From the NCBI GenBank assembly GCA_951394045.1, contig OX595994.1, positions 1,116,001-1,180,000 of the forward strand: a stretch of 64,000 nt of DNA, in the 5' to 3' direction. Shown here in pieces: positions 31,202-41,050 of this stretch. This DNA is from Nitzschia sp. DOCU1 (taxonomy: Eukaryota > Bacillariophyta > Bacillariophyceae > Bacillariales > Bacillariaceae). A program made the translations under genes and the position numbers. The notes under the pieces were generated by a model. The model saw only the letters and a list, made by a program, of their open reading frames with translations. It ran no database searches and was not told the DNA's origin. Within the stretch, counting starts at the first letter, position 1; every line of letters starts with the position of its first letter.

Positions 31202-32458
31202 ATGAAGACTATGACCATGATCTCCACTGCCTTGTTTGCCACAGCTAATGCCTTTGGCCCCAAGGCCAGCGTTGCCTTCCGTCATGCTGGCACCGCACGT
31301 GCTTTTTCTCGCGCCACTTCGGCTTTGATGGCCAATCCTAAAGGTGCGTGGATACGGAAATGAAACTCTGTTCCCTTGAGGATCGAGATCGCTAATCAAT
31401 CTCTTGTTTTGGTGGTTCAGTCTACTTTGACATGGAAGTGGGTGGTGAAGACGTCGGTCGAATCACATTTGAACTCAGGGCTGACGTCGCCCCCAAGACT
31501 GCCGAGAATTTCCGTGCTCTGTGTACAGGAGAAAAGGGCTTTGGATACAAGGGTAGTTCATTCCACAGGTACGAAAATGTTGCAGAATGATTATCCGTAG
31601 TGCGTTCAAAGCAATTATACCGTCGGTGTTCGAAGATCAAGAATTCCTTTCACAGAGCACGATGCATACTAATTGTTCGCTCGTCCTCACATTTATCCTT
31701 GCATCCTCTGCGTGTAGAGTAATTCCTCAATTCATGTGCCAGGTAAGATTCCTACGGTAATGTTTTCCCCTGGAGTGGGATTGGTTATTAACTATATTTC
31801 TTTGGCTTTGAATAGGGTGGCGACTTTACCAACCACAACGGAACTGGAGGTAAGATTTTTTGGCGGATAACGCGCGAGCTTTGAAGCAGATCACTGATGA
31901 AAACTGCTGCACCTTGTATGAACAGGCAAATCAATCTACGGGACCAAATTCGAGGACGAGAACTTCGAACTTAAGCACGTGGGCAAGGGCATCCTTTCCA
32001 TGGCCAATGCTGGACCAAACAGTTGAGTACCTTTTCGTTTTTGTTTGAGTCGATCGTTGCACCTTCTAATTCAATGCCAAATCTTGTCTTTATGAACGCT
32101 TCTATGTGTTTCAGCCAACGGAAGTCAGGTGAGTTAATATTTACACAATGACGAGATCGACTCCGCCAATCCCACCCCCAAAAGTGTCCTGACACGCTTC
32201 GTACTCGTCCGTTTACAAAATTATTAGTTCTTCATCTGTACTGTTGACACCCCCTGGTTGGACGGAAGACATTGCGTTTTCGGAAAGGTCGTAGGTGAGT
32301 GGAATTCGGCGCGAATGTCAGCAGTGCAGAAACCCACTGGCTGACACATTTTGATGCTCGTAGATGGATTGGATGTTGTTGACAAGATCGAGTCTGTTGG
32401 ATCACAAAGCGGCAAGACCGCCAAGAAAGTGGTCGTTAAGGATTGTGGAGAGCTCTAA
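31202..32458 (+). CDS. Plastid-targeted cyclophilin (peptidyl-prolyl cis-trans isomerase)
   Basis: Eight exons: 31202-31343, 31421-31568, 31718-31742, 31816-31849, 31926-32021, 32115-32128, 32228-32294, 32364-32458, giving 206 aa. Residues 1-18 form a signal peptide ending at ANAFGPK, a diatom plastid import junction, followed by an Arg/Ser transit segment. The cyclophilin domain is complete: [63 protein letters not shown] (catalytic and cyclosporin-contact residues) and [15 protein letters not shown]. Exon 6 is 14 nt and exon 3 is 25 nt. The donor at 32022 (GTTGAG) is weak, but the protein demands it. Function: proline isomerisation and folding in the plastid. Confidence 0.93.
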
Positions 32459-33103
32459 ATCTTGTAATCGACACCGTCAGAGGAAGATGAGCTAGCGGCG
32501 TTACAGCGATCCACCCTGAGACTTAAACGTATATTCTAAATCGTTGATATAGTTCGTACCCGGTAGCTTGCACTGATAGCTAGTAGAAGTCGAATCGATT
32601 CGAAAAAGTGGAGTCAGGTGTGTTCCTAGACAAATAAGAACTATTTAGGGCAAGCACTAGAGTACTTCCATTTTTCCATTGTGTCTTTGTTGTCTCTCCC
32701 ATGTCAACCCATCGGTCATGAGCGACGATTGTTCAAGAGGTGGCTTATTGGCGGCTGATGGATTTGGCATCGTCGTTGCCGACTACCGGTAGTAGGAGTT
32801 TGCATTTGCATCTATGATATCCGAACCATAAGCGCCATGGGATCGAGAGTGCGCGCATGTCGCGCGCGCGTGTCGTGGGGTGGAAGCCGTTTAGTGGCTA
32901 CTACATACTCTAGCTAAAGATCTAATCGTCGGAAGCGATCATCAACTTTCGGCCATTGTCAGAGCTGATAGGATGCATACTTTGTAGTTCCCTTTCGCGT
33001 CAACTGGGGTAGTAAATTTCTGTCAAGTCTCGTGAAAGATGACCAAGAGAAGAGTTGCTTACCGATATACTTCCCACGACTATTGAATCGGGAGCAACGC
33101 ACC
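32459..33103. other. Intergenic 0.65 kb with palindrome and alternating CG tract
   Basis: No gene. It holds CTACCGGTAG at 32783-32792 and an alternating purine-pyrimidine run, CGCGCGCGCGTGT, at 32861-32873, upstream of the ankyrin gene. Confidence 0.5.
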
Positions 33104-34426
33104 ATGACCATCAGTCCTCGCGAATCGGTTTGCAAAGTGATTGCGGCACTCTCGCCATCTTGTTCTGCTCAAGACGTGGAATCGGCTCTTGCTCCGGTCT
33201 TAGATTCTATACAACCACAAGATGAATCTGAATTCATCGACGAAGAAGATGGAGTTTCGCCCTTGATTTTGGCCTGTGACAAGGGCAACGTTGCCTGTCT
33301 AGAGTATCTTTTGCGAAGAAGGCGAGAATCGTCGTGGATGTCAAGTTTGATCGGAAAGCCTTTGCAAGGAACGCTGACTGATGGAAACACAGCGATGCAC
33401 CATGCTGCCATGGAAGGCTGTGTCCCAGCTATTTCCATCCTCCAGAAAATGGGAGCGTCTGCCTTGCAGCTGGGCTCGACCAAGAATTCCCATTCCGATA
33501 CGCCGCTGATGATGGCGGCAGTTTCCGGTAAGGTGGAATTTTGCAAAGTGTGGCATGCAACTTGCCTTGTGGATGAAAAGGCCAGCGAGGAAGATGTATT
33601 GGCAATATGGGGCATGTCCAACGATTCTGGAGATTCTTGTCTGTCCCTTGCCTGCGTAGATGGCCAGTGCGATGTTGTGGAATTCCTTCTATCAGTGGGT
33701 GTCCTTGCTTTTGACAGTCATTCTGTACGTGAAATTGAGTTATTGTATGAGCGCCGAAAGTATAGCTTGCAGCGCAACCCATCACCGAGCAACCACGATC
33801 AAGACGAGGTGCTCCGTGCTCAACTGATGTGTCTTGAAATGCTAAAGGCCGAGTCGGAGCGTTTGGCCGATAAGGTGGCCGAAGAACTCCTTCAATCGGA
33901 AAGCCAGACAACGGAACCGACTACAAAAACAGGCAAGTCAAAAGCCAAGAATCACAAGAAGAAGAATAAGCGAAAGGAAAATGCACATCCAGAGAATCTC
34001 AGGTCCACCGAATCACTGACGCAACCACTAGCAGATGCAAACGCACCTGGAGCGGCCGCTTCGGGAAAAGATGGCCTTGTTGAAATCACTACTCTTCCCG
34101 ATGGCACAAAGGCAGTCCGCGTCGAAAGCACAACTTTCAGCTCGTCTGCGGAACTTTCTGCGCTTGCTTCTTCTGTAGTCAGTCGTCCACAGCGTTCCGC
34201 CACGGAAATGTTTCGGGATCGTTTCGCCCAGCAACGTCAGATCTCTACCGAAGTCGATTCTGTCATGCAAGCCCTTTGCTTGGACGTGTCTATGCTCCTG
34301 TATACATCACACGGGATGGCGATGGATCTATCACCGTCACAGTTGGATGCTGTCCAAGATATACTCGAGAGGCAGCTTGGCGCTGTTAGAGAAGCCAGGG
34401 TCATCCAGGATCGCCTCCACAAATAA
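33104..34426 (+). CDS. Ankyrin-repeat protein
   Basis: Single exon, 440 aa from ATG 33104, the first ATG in a frame that begins at a GTG 24 codons earlier. About four ankyrin repeats lie between residues 50 and 210: GVSPLILACDKGNVACLEYL, GNTAMHHAAMEGCVPAI, DTPLMMAAVSGKVEFC and DSCLSLACVDGQCDVVEFLL. A coiled coil follows (LMCLEMLKAESERLADKVAE), then a Lys-rich basic patch (KSKAKNHKKKNKRKEN) and a helical C-terminus. Ankyrin repeats bind proteins; no enzymatic domain is present. The basic patch could be a nuclear signal. Confidence 0.8.
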   Translation: MTISPRESVCKVIAALSPSCSAQDVESALAPVLDSIQPQDESEFIDEEDGVSPLILACDKGNVACLEYLLRRRRESSWMSSLIGKPLQGTLTDGNTAMHHAAMEGCVPAISILQKMGASALQLGSTKNSHSDTPLMMAAVSGKVEFCKVWHATCLVDEKASEEDVLAIWGMSNDSGDSCLSLACVDGQCDVVEFLLSVGVLAFDSHSVREIELLYERRKYSLQRNPSPSNHDQDEVLRAQLMCLEMLKAESERLADKVAEELLQSESQTTEPTTKTGKSKAKNHKKKNKRKENAHPENLRSTESLTQPLADANAPGAAASGKDGLVEITTLPDGTKAVRVESTTFSSSAELSALASSVVSRPQRSATEMFRDRFAQQRQISTEVDSVMQALCLDVSMLLYTSHGMAMDLSPSQLDAVQDILERQLGAVREARVIQDRLHK

Positions 34427-34599
34427 CGGTCCCACGGTGCGGCGGGATAGGAAAGCAGCGAAAGTTGATGGATCTTTCAGAGTCAGTCGTCAAGCGCTAG
34501 TGCCCGAGAAGAGCGTTGCAAAATGCTACTACTTGCCGTCCGAGCAAACTCTGGATGAAAAATGGTCAAAATTGTTCCTCTAGCTTTTAAAATGAAAGG

Positions 34600-34622
34600 C
34601 TCGCCGTTTATCAAACGGCGAG
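34600..34622. repeat. Perfect 10-bp inverted repeat with 3-nt loop
   Basis: CTCGCCGTTT, ATC, then AAACGGCGAG: a perfect stem of 10 bp. It lies about 175 bp past the ankyrin stop and 150 bp before the stop of the convergent gene, so it is in the shared 3' region. It could be an RNA hairpin in either 3' end; no function is established. Confidence 0.85.
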
Positions 34623-34770
34623 AGTAATAGCATCGAGATGAGTCTATTGTAGGGGCGTCGCACCTAGCGGATACTGCGAGATTGCATTTTTATTTGTTGG
34701 GTTGGCAGAATTAGTGACAGCCCGAAGGAAGGCTAGCCACATTCACGGTTGGGAGAGAACTGGGGGGTCT

Positions 34771-36679
34771 CTAGTAGTAGATTGTACGTGCCGAACCGAG
34801 CTGAGAGGGGAAGTTCTTCGGGGCTCCTTGTCCCTGTGGAAGTCCCACCTGGCGATTCCCAAAACGGCCTGCTTCGTGCTTGCTATCTTGTCTCTTTGCC
34901 AGCAATGGTGCAGGTTTCAATGGGTCGTTGTTCATTTCGATGACAAGTTTCCACTTGGGTTCCGGGGAATACCTCATCAGTTCCGCCGCACAGGCCTGCG
35001 CCATTTCCAGATTTTCAGGAATATCATGCTGACTGTACATGGCCACTACGATTCGACCCACCATGGGGGTGTTCAAAGGGATGCCGACTGCAGTCTTAAC
35101 GCCGTAAACCTTTGCACCTCCCGCTCGTTCAAAGTGCTTTGGGTCACACTGATCGATGTTGCGGTCCCACGCAATCTGCCCAGAGGTATATACACGACCC
35201 GGCAAGCCATGACCAGGCTCGAACGAGAAGTTGTCGCTGTAAACTCCAAATTCGTGAAAGGAGAAAGCAGCAGAGTCGTTGAGGTCGCCACGTGTTGCAT
35301 ATCCCGCATGGAACAAACGTAGTTGCTCTGTGTCTACAGCCTTGCAAGGTCCTTTTGTTTCTCGTGGCATGAAACTTGGAACCCAGACATCAGCGTGCTG
35401 AAAAGGAAGGTTCTTGGATTCCATAAACATCGTAATAGCGTCCAAGAAGGGGCCACACGAGTGATTTGGTGCTTTCTTCTCGGGGGCAGGGAGCGCGTTC
35501 CTGGGTTTTGCTGCGCTCGAAGGTCCTTCTGGCTCTACCATCAATTCCCTTAGGACCGATTCAAAGTCTTCGCTGTACGAGCGGTCACGTCGTCCCTCCG
35601 AAAGGAAATCTTCGCTGAGAGTCCGTGTTCGTGGGCGCTTTTGCTGGGGCTCAGTAGACGGTTCGTCATCGTTGTGTGACGACTCAAAGGCATCCAACAT
35701 TGAGAACATATCATCGTCTTCCTTATTTCCCTGCTCTGACCCGTTGTCACTATTGGACAACCGCCGGGGTACATTTAACTCCGGGGCACCAAGCGAAAAC
35801 ATGGATTGGGTCTGGCTGGCTACTGCATCCGCTTGAACACCACCAATAAACACACTCGAACTAGCTGATGTACCGCCATCCGTTTGTAGGGCGATGCCCA
35901 TCCTCTTACGGCGGACCTTCCGCACCATTTCTTCGGCTGCGGATGCCCTGCGCTCCATTTCCTCCAAGCTGGCCACCCAGTCTCTTGCTTCCAAGTACGG
36001 ATAACCAACTTGGATACAAAGATTTGAGAAATGTGTACGCCATTGCTTGGTGAGATTGAATCGTAGCTCCAGCTGAGTGGGCTCAGAAGTCACCGACTGG
36101 AGGAACTTTTCTTGCAGAGTGGAGAGGAGGCTGTAGTCAACCATAGGGGCAATGCCGCTCCCGTTCGGGGCTCCTAGGACGAACGAACGAGTGCTCAATT
36201 TAGCATTCTTCATTTTCTTCGTCAGCCGACTTGACTTGCAAACGAGCATATCACCCAAGAACTCGTTCAGTTTGATGCCCTGGGGAAGCGGCAGGGATCC
36301 CTGATCAAAAGCAGCAACTAAGAGATCCACGTAAGCAATCTCTTCATCAGTCCATCGTCCCGTCCTTTGCTGCTCACGATCCGAGAAACCGCTTGGCAGA
36401 CAGGATGCACGGTTGTTGCTCAGAAGTAGAAACGAAGCCTGGGCGTGGATCTCTGGTGATTCACTGCCTTGAACGCTCTTCTTCCCACTGCCGGCCCGCC
36501 TCAGCTCCGAGGCCCGCTCCAACTCGCCAAACGTCAATGGCAGCAGAGCAATACCTTCTACTCTTCCAGCTCTGCAGATTGTACAAGGAGCTCCCTTCAC
36601 CGTATTGGGTGGTGGGAATGCACCATACTCTTGCTTACCATGGCTTGACACGTCCAGGACAAGAGAAAGAGGGGTGCAT
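34771..36679 (-). CDS. Putative regulator with GAF-like C-terminal domain; N-terminus uncertain
   Basis: The main exon is open from 34771 to beyond 36418, but its first in-frame ATG is deep inside a conserved region, so an upstream exon is needed. A consistent model uses ATG 36679-36639, a donor at 36638 (GTAAGC) and an acceptor ending at 36419 (220-nt intron), giving 562 aa. A TATAAAA (36755-36749) lies about 70 bp above that ATG. Seen in the protein: TGRWTDEEIAYVDLLVAAF, then LPLPQGIKLNEFLGDMLVCK; an acidic middle (EDDDMFSMLDAFES) with a basic motif (QQKRPRTR); and a C-terminal GAF-like block (GHGLPGRVYTSGQIAW, VYGVKTAVGIPL, GRIVVAMYS). Nuclear regulator is inference; family unnamed. Confidence 0.6.
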
Positions 36680-37614
36680 CGCTGATACAAATGAGAGGAG
36701 AAATATGATGTGAGATGTCGATCGCATAATGCAGGGAGCGAACCCAAGTTTTATATGCCTCGACATATCTCACGGTGGGAATGTTAATTCCCAAACCGCA
36801 CGCCAAAGATTCGCTTCGCAAGTACGGAGTTTTATGCTGCCGACCCAAGTGAACGGCTTCCGCCCCCTCTCGATTCTCATCGACCATGAGCCAATTTGCT
36901 TACCGCATGAAATGTGCAACCGCAGCCGAGAAGACGAATGTCGCTTCCGGGGTATCGGCAAAGTATGCAGTTGATGCCATCGCCGCTTGCCATGGTGGAA
37001 ACTTTGGCGATGGATTGCCCCCAACAGCAAGCGTTGGATCTGGATCGGTCGTCGGGTGCACCACACGTTATGGTTCAAAATTCTTGTTTGCAAAAGTGTG
37101 AAAGACTTGCGGAAGTTTGTCTCGTCGGACAGGATCTTGTGGCTTTTGAATAGGAAGAAATGAGAAGAAGTGACGACGTGCTCGCAAAATAAAGTTCTGT
37201 TTGTGATGTTAGTTTGTCTGTTTATCAGCTCTGCGTAACTGGCACGGCGGAGGGACTGGGAATGACGTGGCATTTCTGGTCAACCGCCCCCTCATTCCCA
37301 GAGCTTTTAGTTGTGAGGCGGCGCGATGGTGCGCGTGTGGGGAGGGTACCCACAGAGCGCTCGTCCAATTGGTCGTGGACAACACTATTTTGCTTTGTGG
37401 TGTTTTGCGCGCGCAAAAAGCAGTCGCAAAATGGCGCGCCTCAATTTGCTCACCTCCCCTCTATCGATCATTGAAATTGATCAGCCCAGAGAAAGGAAGA
37501 AGAGGACAGTATAAACCATCCAGTCGCTTCCGATAGCATTCAGGAATGGAAACTAAAAAGGCCCCACTTGTATTTGCCACACGGTGTCAATGAGTTCTGG
37601 AACGTTGATGCGAT
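36680..37614. other. Divergent upstream region 0.93 kb
   Basis: Between the GAF-like gene (minus) and the glycosyltransferase (plus). Apart from the TATA-like element at 36749-36755 I see no defined element. Long antisense frames here have no family features. Confidence 0.4.
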
Positions 37615-38718
37615 ATGAAGCATCGACGTAAACTAAGATTCTGCAGTTTGCCGGCGTTGATGCTGTGCTCGTTGATTGGTTGCTACTTGCTTCTTTGGGT
37701 ACGGCTTTCAGAGTCACCGGTGGTACCGCCATCGAATGGTACTCCCATTGACGATATTTCCCCTAAAGGCAAGCCTCTGTCGCCCGACCGAAAAGTTACA
37801 CCATACATTGTTCCAGACTCCAAGAGGGGAACCACTCTGATCGCGGCCTTTTGCAATTATCACTTTCGCTCTGTCGGCGTTACATGGTACCAAAGAATGT
37901 CTCAACTCGGTTACAGCAACCACCTGCTCGTGGCCACGGATCAAGGTATGGTGGATTATCTTGCGAGGGGCAGCGCGATTCCAGACGTTCGGTATCATAT
38001 TTGGATTCATGAGCCCATGCCCAAAGAAGTTTATTCTCGACGAAAGCCAAAACATGATCATGCCTATTTGGAACTTCTCATGGCGGTGCGCTGGAAATAT
38101 ATTTTGGAGCAGCTAGATAAACACGGAATGCACGTGGTACTGACCGATGTCGACAATATCTTTAGTCGCTATATTGACGTCGAGAAGGAAATTACCAACA
38201 AGGATCCAGGCGTTGACGTTTGGCACGCCTACGCAACAAAGTTTCCTCAAAAAGCATTTGCACAACAAGGTTTTGTTGTATGCAGTGGAATGTCATGGTG
38301 GCGGTCAAGTCCAGGTGGAATCAAGTTTGCCAAGCTCATGCAAGAGACCTGTGGCGACATGTGCGACGATCAACGAGAATTAAACAATCTTCTAAATGCC
38401 TCCCCGCGACTCAACATGACATGGCGTTGGACGGACGAGGCGCGACAAAGTCGCCTCACAAATGAAACTACAAATGATCTGCGATTTCTTGGGTTACCGA
38501 CTATCGGAATATCTGGACGTTCCGATGTGACAGGACACACAGCGAGAATTTGGGACCGGGACTTTGCCTTTCGAGGCCCCTTATATCCTGATCCATGCCC
38601 TCCCAACAATTGGGTTTCCATGCCCATTCTGGAAGCGAAGAGTCGTCAAAGTGCGTGGAAGACAAAGATTGAGTCGTTTGCCCAGTGGGACGAACATTGC
38701 GGAAAGCAGACATCTTGA
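37615..38718 (+). CDS. Type II membrane nucleotide-sugar transferase (GT77-like)
   Basis: Single exon, 367 aa, ATG at 37615. A basic tail (MKHRRKLRF) and signal-anchor (LPALMLCSLIGCYLLLWV) predict Golgi type II topology. The lumenal domain follows the Nucleotid_trans pattern: TLIAAFCNYHF, YSNHLLVATD, AVRWKYILEQL and VVLTDVDNIF with the DxD site Asp178-Val-Asp180. FVVCSGMSWWRSS and a region with DQRELNNLL follow. N-glycosylation sequons (NMT, NET) are present. Family-level call from the motif order; donor sugar unknown. Confidence 0.78.
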   Translation: MKHRRKLRFCSLPALMLCSLIGCYLLLWVRLSESPVVPPSNGTPIDDISPKGKPLSPDRKVTPYIVPDSKRGTTLIAAFCNYHFRSVGVTWYQRMSQLGYSNHLLVATDQGMVDYLARGSAIPDVRYHIWIHEPMPKEVYSRRKPKHDHAYLELLMAVRWKYILEQLDKHGMHVVLTDVDNIFSRYIDVEKEITNKDPGVDVWHAYATKFPQKAFAQQGFVVCSGMSWWRSSPGGIKFAKLMQETCGDMCDDQRELNNLLNASPRLNMTWRWTDEARQSRLTNETTNDLRFLGLPTIGISGRSDVTGHTARIWDRDFAFRGPLYPDPCPPNNWVSMPILEAKSRQSAWKTKIESFAQWDEHCGKQTS

Positions 38719-38757
38719 GACTTCTCTTGCGTATCCTCGCAGCGCAGCTCGCCGTTG

Positions 38758-40578
38758 TCAGCGGCTGCATCTATCTGTGACAGCAAATGCCTCACTCATA
38801 GTTTGCGAAGAGTATGGTGCACCATTGGGCTGTTCGTGGACGAGAAATGCGCGGAGCCGACGACTGCCAAGCCCCTTTGCTTCAAAAGCCATCCGCATGG
38901 TAGATGGGGCGCCAAGGCAGCTTCGCGATCCACAACTCCATGCCCATGTGAGAAAATTGTCGCTTAGATTCTCTGGATCTTCGCTGTTTAACCAGATGCC
39001 GACCCAATCATCGTTCTGGGGATCACAATTGACCAATTCAATGACAATCTCGTCGCTTTCCTCCACATAACAATTCTTGTCCACCGTAAGACTGCTGCGA
39101 CATTGCATCGGGGCATCGTTGGAAGATACAGGCGCAGTGGAGGGCTTTTGCGTCGTTTGTGGACTAGCTTGCACGGACTGGTCGGTGGGTCGAGGGGTCG
39201 GTGCTGGACGTTGTTCGGTCGGGCTCGCCGTGGGGATTTGACGGGTGGGCTGTTTTGTTGGTTGAGCGGTTTGCGGAACACCTATTGCGACAACTGATGG
39301 AGATGGCTGTCGAGGGGGCTGCGTCGGGGATGGCATGTCTGGTGGAACGGTGTCTAAGACGGGACGTTTGGTCTGTGCGAACGGTGCCACGCTTGGAGTG
39401 CTTGTAACTGTTACAGCAGCAACAGTAGAAGCCCTGGTCGGGGATGCCGTTGAATGAGCAGGCACCGGTTCTATCGATTTTTCGGTAGGATAATCCTCAG
39501 GGAGGTCTCCAATCCATTCATTCGAGTTTTCGGGATTTTGTTCAACGGTGGAGCCTCCACCTCCACCCACCAGGGTCCCAATGAGAATCCCGGTGGAAAC
39601 AACCATCGCGAGGATAAAGAACAGAGTAAAGGAGATGCGACGCCTTGTCTTTCTGTCGTTGCAAGCCGAAGCAGTCCATACGATCTCACTACAGTTGGAA
39701 TCTTGATGCCCTGATGCCCTCTCTAAGGCTGCTCGAGCGCGAGCTCGCGCTTCATCGAAGGATGCACTAGCCACATCTGACTCCTCGTCCGTAGCAGCCA
39801 CCTCGACAGTGCCCCGCCACGCGCCATCCACAGCAGAAACCTCATTGCCTTCCTCACGTGCCTGTGGTGGTATGTCTTGCCAGCGTGGATTCAGATCTGA
39901 TCTGATCGCGATCATGTTATTAAAGAACTCGGGATTTTGTTGTTCTTCGCGCAACTCTACTTTTCCTTCGTCGGGCAACGGCTGTGAAGAGGGAAGCTGA
40001 GGGATAATTATTGCCCGTGGCTCTGGTTCGTCATGGAATATCTCTTCTTGTCCATCAGCGGATTCAAATGCAATACCTAAGCTCGGTGAATATTGGACAG
40101 CCAGGTCGGCTTGCCAGGACCGCTTCACCACGCCTTGCCATCCCGTGTTCCGCACCTTTTCTGTCTCGGCGCTTGAAAAGCTTGTCCTCCTGGGGCAAGA
40201 TTCCGTCGCAATCCGTGTAGCATCATGATCGTCGGCTTGGCTGCATTTGCGCAGACCCCAAACTGTCATAACATTAGTAGTGCTACTCCAAGCGGAATCT
40301 TCCGCGATGGTATATGTATCTGAAGTTGCCTGCGTATCAAAGCTTTTGTTCAAGGGAATCTCATCCCCTAAAGCGGCCTTCGACGATCTACCGGTAGTGA
40401 AAGTAGTACATCCCACCATTCTAGTAAGATTGGCAAATGTAAGCTTGTACGCTTTAGCGGCACGGCAGCTGAGCAAAGATGGCAAGTGGAAAAGTATTTC
40501 CCTGGACGCGAAGGCACCGAAACTCAACGTTCTTGCTACAGCATCCTTACGATAACATTGCTTTGTTGTGTGGAGCAT
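38758..40578 (-). CDS. Single-pass membrane protein with C-terminal DWV-type Cys-rich domain, copy 1
   Basis: Single exon, up to 606 aa from ATG 40578; ATG 40419 (MVGCTTF) is an alternative start, since the first 50 residues look unlike the rest. The N-terminal 310 residues are acidic. A basic stretch (DRKTRRR) precedes the TM (ISFTLFFILAMVVSTGILIG). Then come about 150 residues of Pro/Thr/Ser repeats (PTKQPTRQ, PTEQRPAPTPRPT), like a mucin stalk. The last 110 residues form a domain with VDKNCYVEESDEIVIEL, NDDWVGIWL, WAWSCGSRSC and FAVTDRC. The same domain closes the next gene. The DWVGIW strand recalls SKICH or purple-acid-phosphatase N-terminal beta-sandwiches (inference). A surface or cell-wall role is likely but unproven. 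Confidence 0.75.
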   Translation of the reverse strand: MLHTTKQCYRKDAVARTLSFGAFASREILFHLPSLLSCRAAKAYKLTFANLTRMVGCTTFTTGRSSKAALGDEIPLNKSFDTQATSDTYTIAEDSAWSSTTNVMTVWGLRKCSQADDHDATRIATESCPRRTSFSSAETEKVRNTGWQGVVKRSWQADLAVQYSPSLGIAFESADGQEEIFHDEPEPRAIIIPQLPSSQPLPDEGKVELREEQQNPEFFNNMIAIRSDLNPRWQDIPPQAREEGNEVSAVDGAWRGTVEVAATDEESDVASASFDEARARARAALERASGHQDSNCSEIVWTASACNDRKTRRRISFTLFFILAMVVSTGILIGTLVGGGGGSTVEQNPENSNEWIGDLPEDYPTEKSIEPVPAHSTASPTRASTVAAVTVTSTPSVAPFAQTKRPVLDTVPPDMPSPTQPPRQPSPSVVAIGVPQTAQPTKQPTRQIPTASPTEQRPAPTPRPTDQSVQASPQTTQKPSTAPVSSNDAPMQCRSSLTVDKNCYVEESDEIVIELVNCDPQNDDWVGIWLNSEDPENLSDNFLTWAWSCGSRSCLGAPSTMRMAFEAKGLGSRRLRAFLVHEQPNGAPYSSQTMSEAFAVTDRCSR

Positions 40579-41050
40579 CGGATGCACGATCTAGCTCACG
40601 ATTTGTTCGCTCGCCATGCTCACCATGTGTTGGCTCTTGGGACACCACTGGACCAACCCATACGCGGCATTTTGTCCCCATCATGTCGCAACATTATATA
40701 ATCCAATCACGACTGGGCAATGGCGACTGAACACTGCCACCAGTTAGATCCCGGGAAAGTCTACTATCATACGCCTGAAACAATAGGTTCGCACATTTTG
40801 GTCTCTCCTTTCCGCGACTTCACTTATTCCTGGCACTGAATGGTAACATTGTCGAGTAAGGTGCATTGCTCTATTCGCCAAGCTTGCCTCATTTGGCCGA
40901 CACCGTAGGCAGGGGCATTGGATGAGTATGACCTGCCGTCTTGCAGACATCTTCTTTGCGTAAACTGCAACATGTATTCCTAGTTTAGGTTTAGAATATG
41001 TAGATTTGACTGACTCGTGCAGATCGGCATTTAGTAAAGCGCGATCATTT

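Noticed and set aside
33429..33911. 160-codon minus-strand frame
   Set aside because: Antisense shadow of the ankyrin repeats.
34702..35322. 206-codon plus-strand frame
   Set aside because: Lies antisense to the conserved GAF-like domain of the minus-strand gene and has no domain of its own.
36770..37273. 167-codon minus-strand frame
   Set aside because: Low-complexity, His/Arg-rich text without a domain; located in a promoter region.
38564..39070. 168-codon plus-strand frame
   Set aside because: Overlaps the end of the glycosyltransferase in another frame and the opposite strand of the DWV-domain gene.
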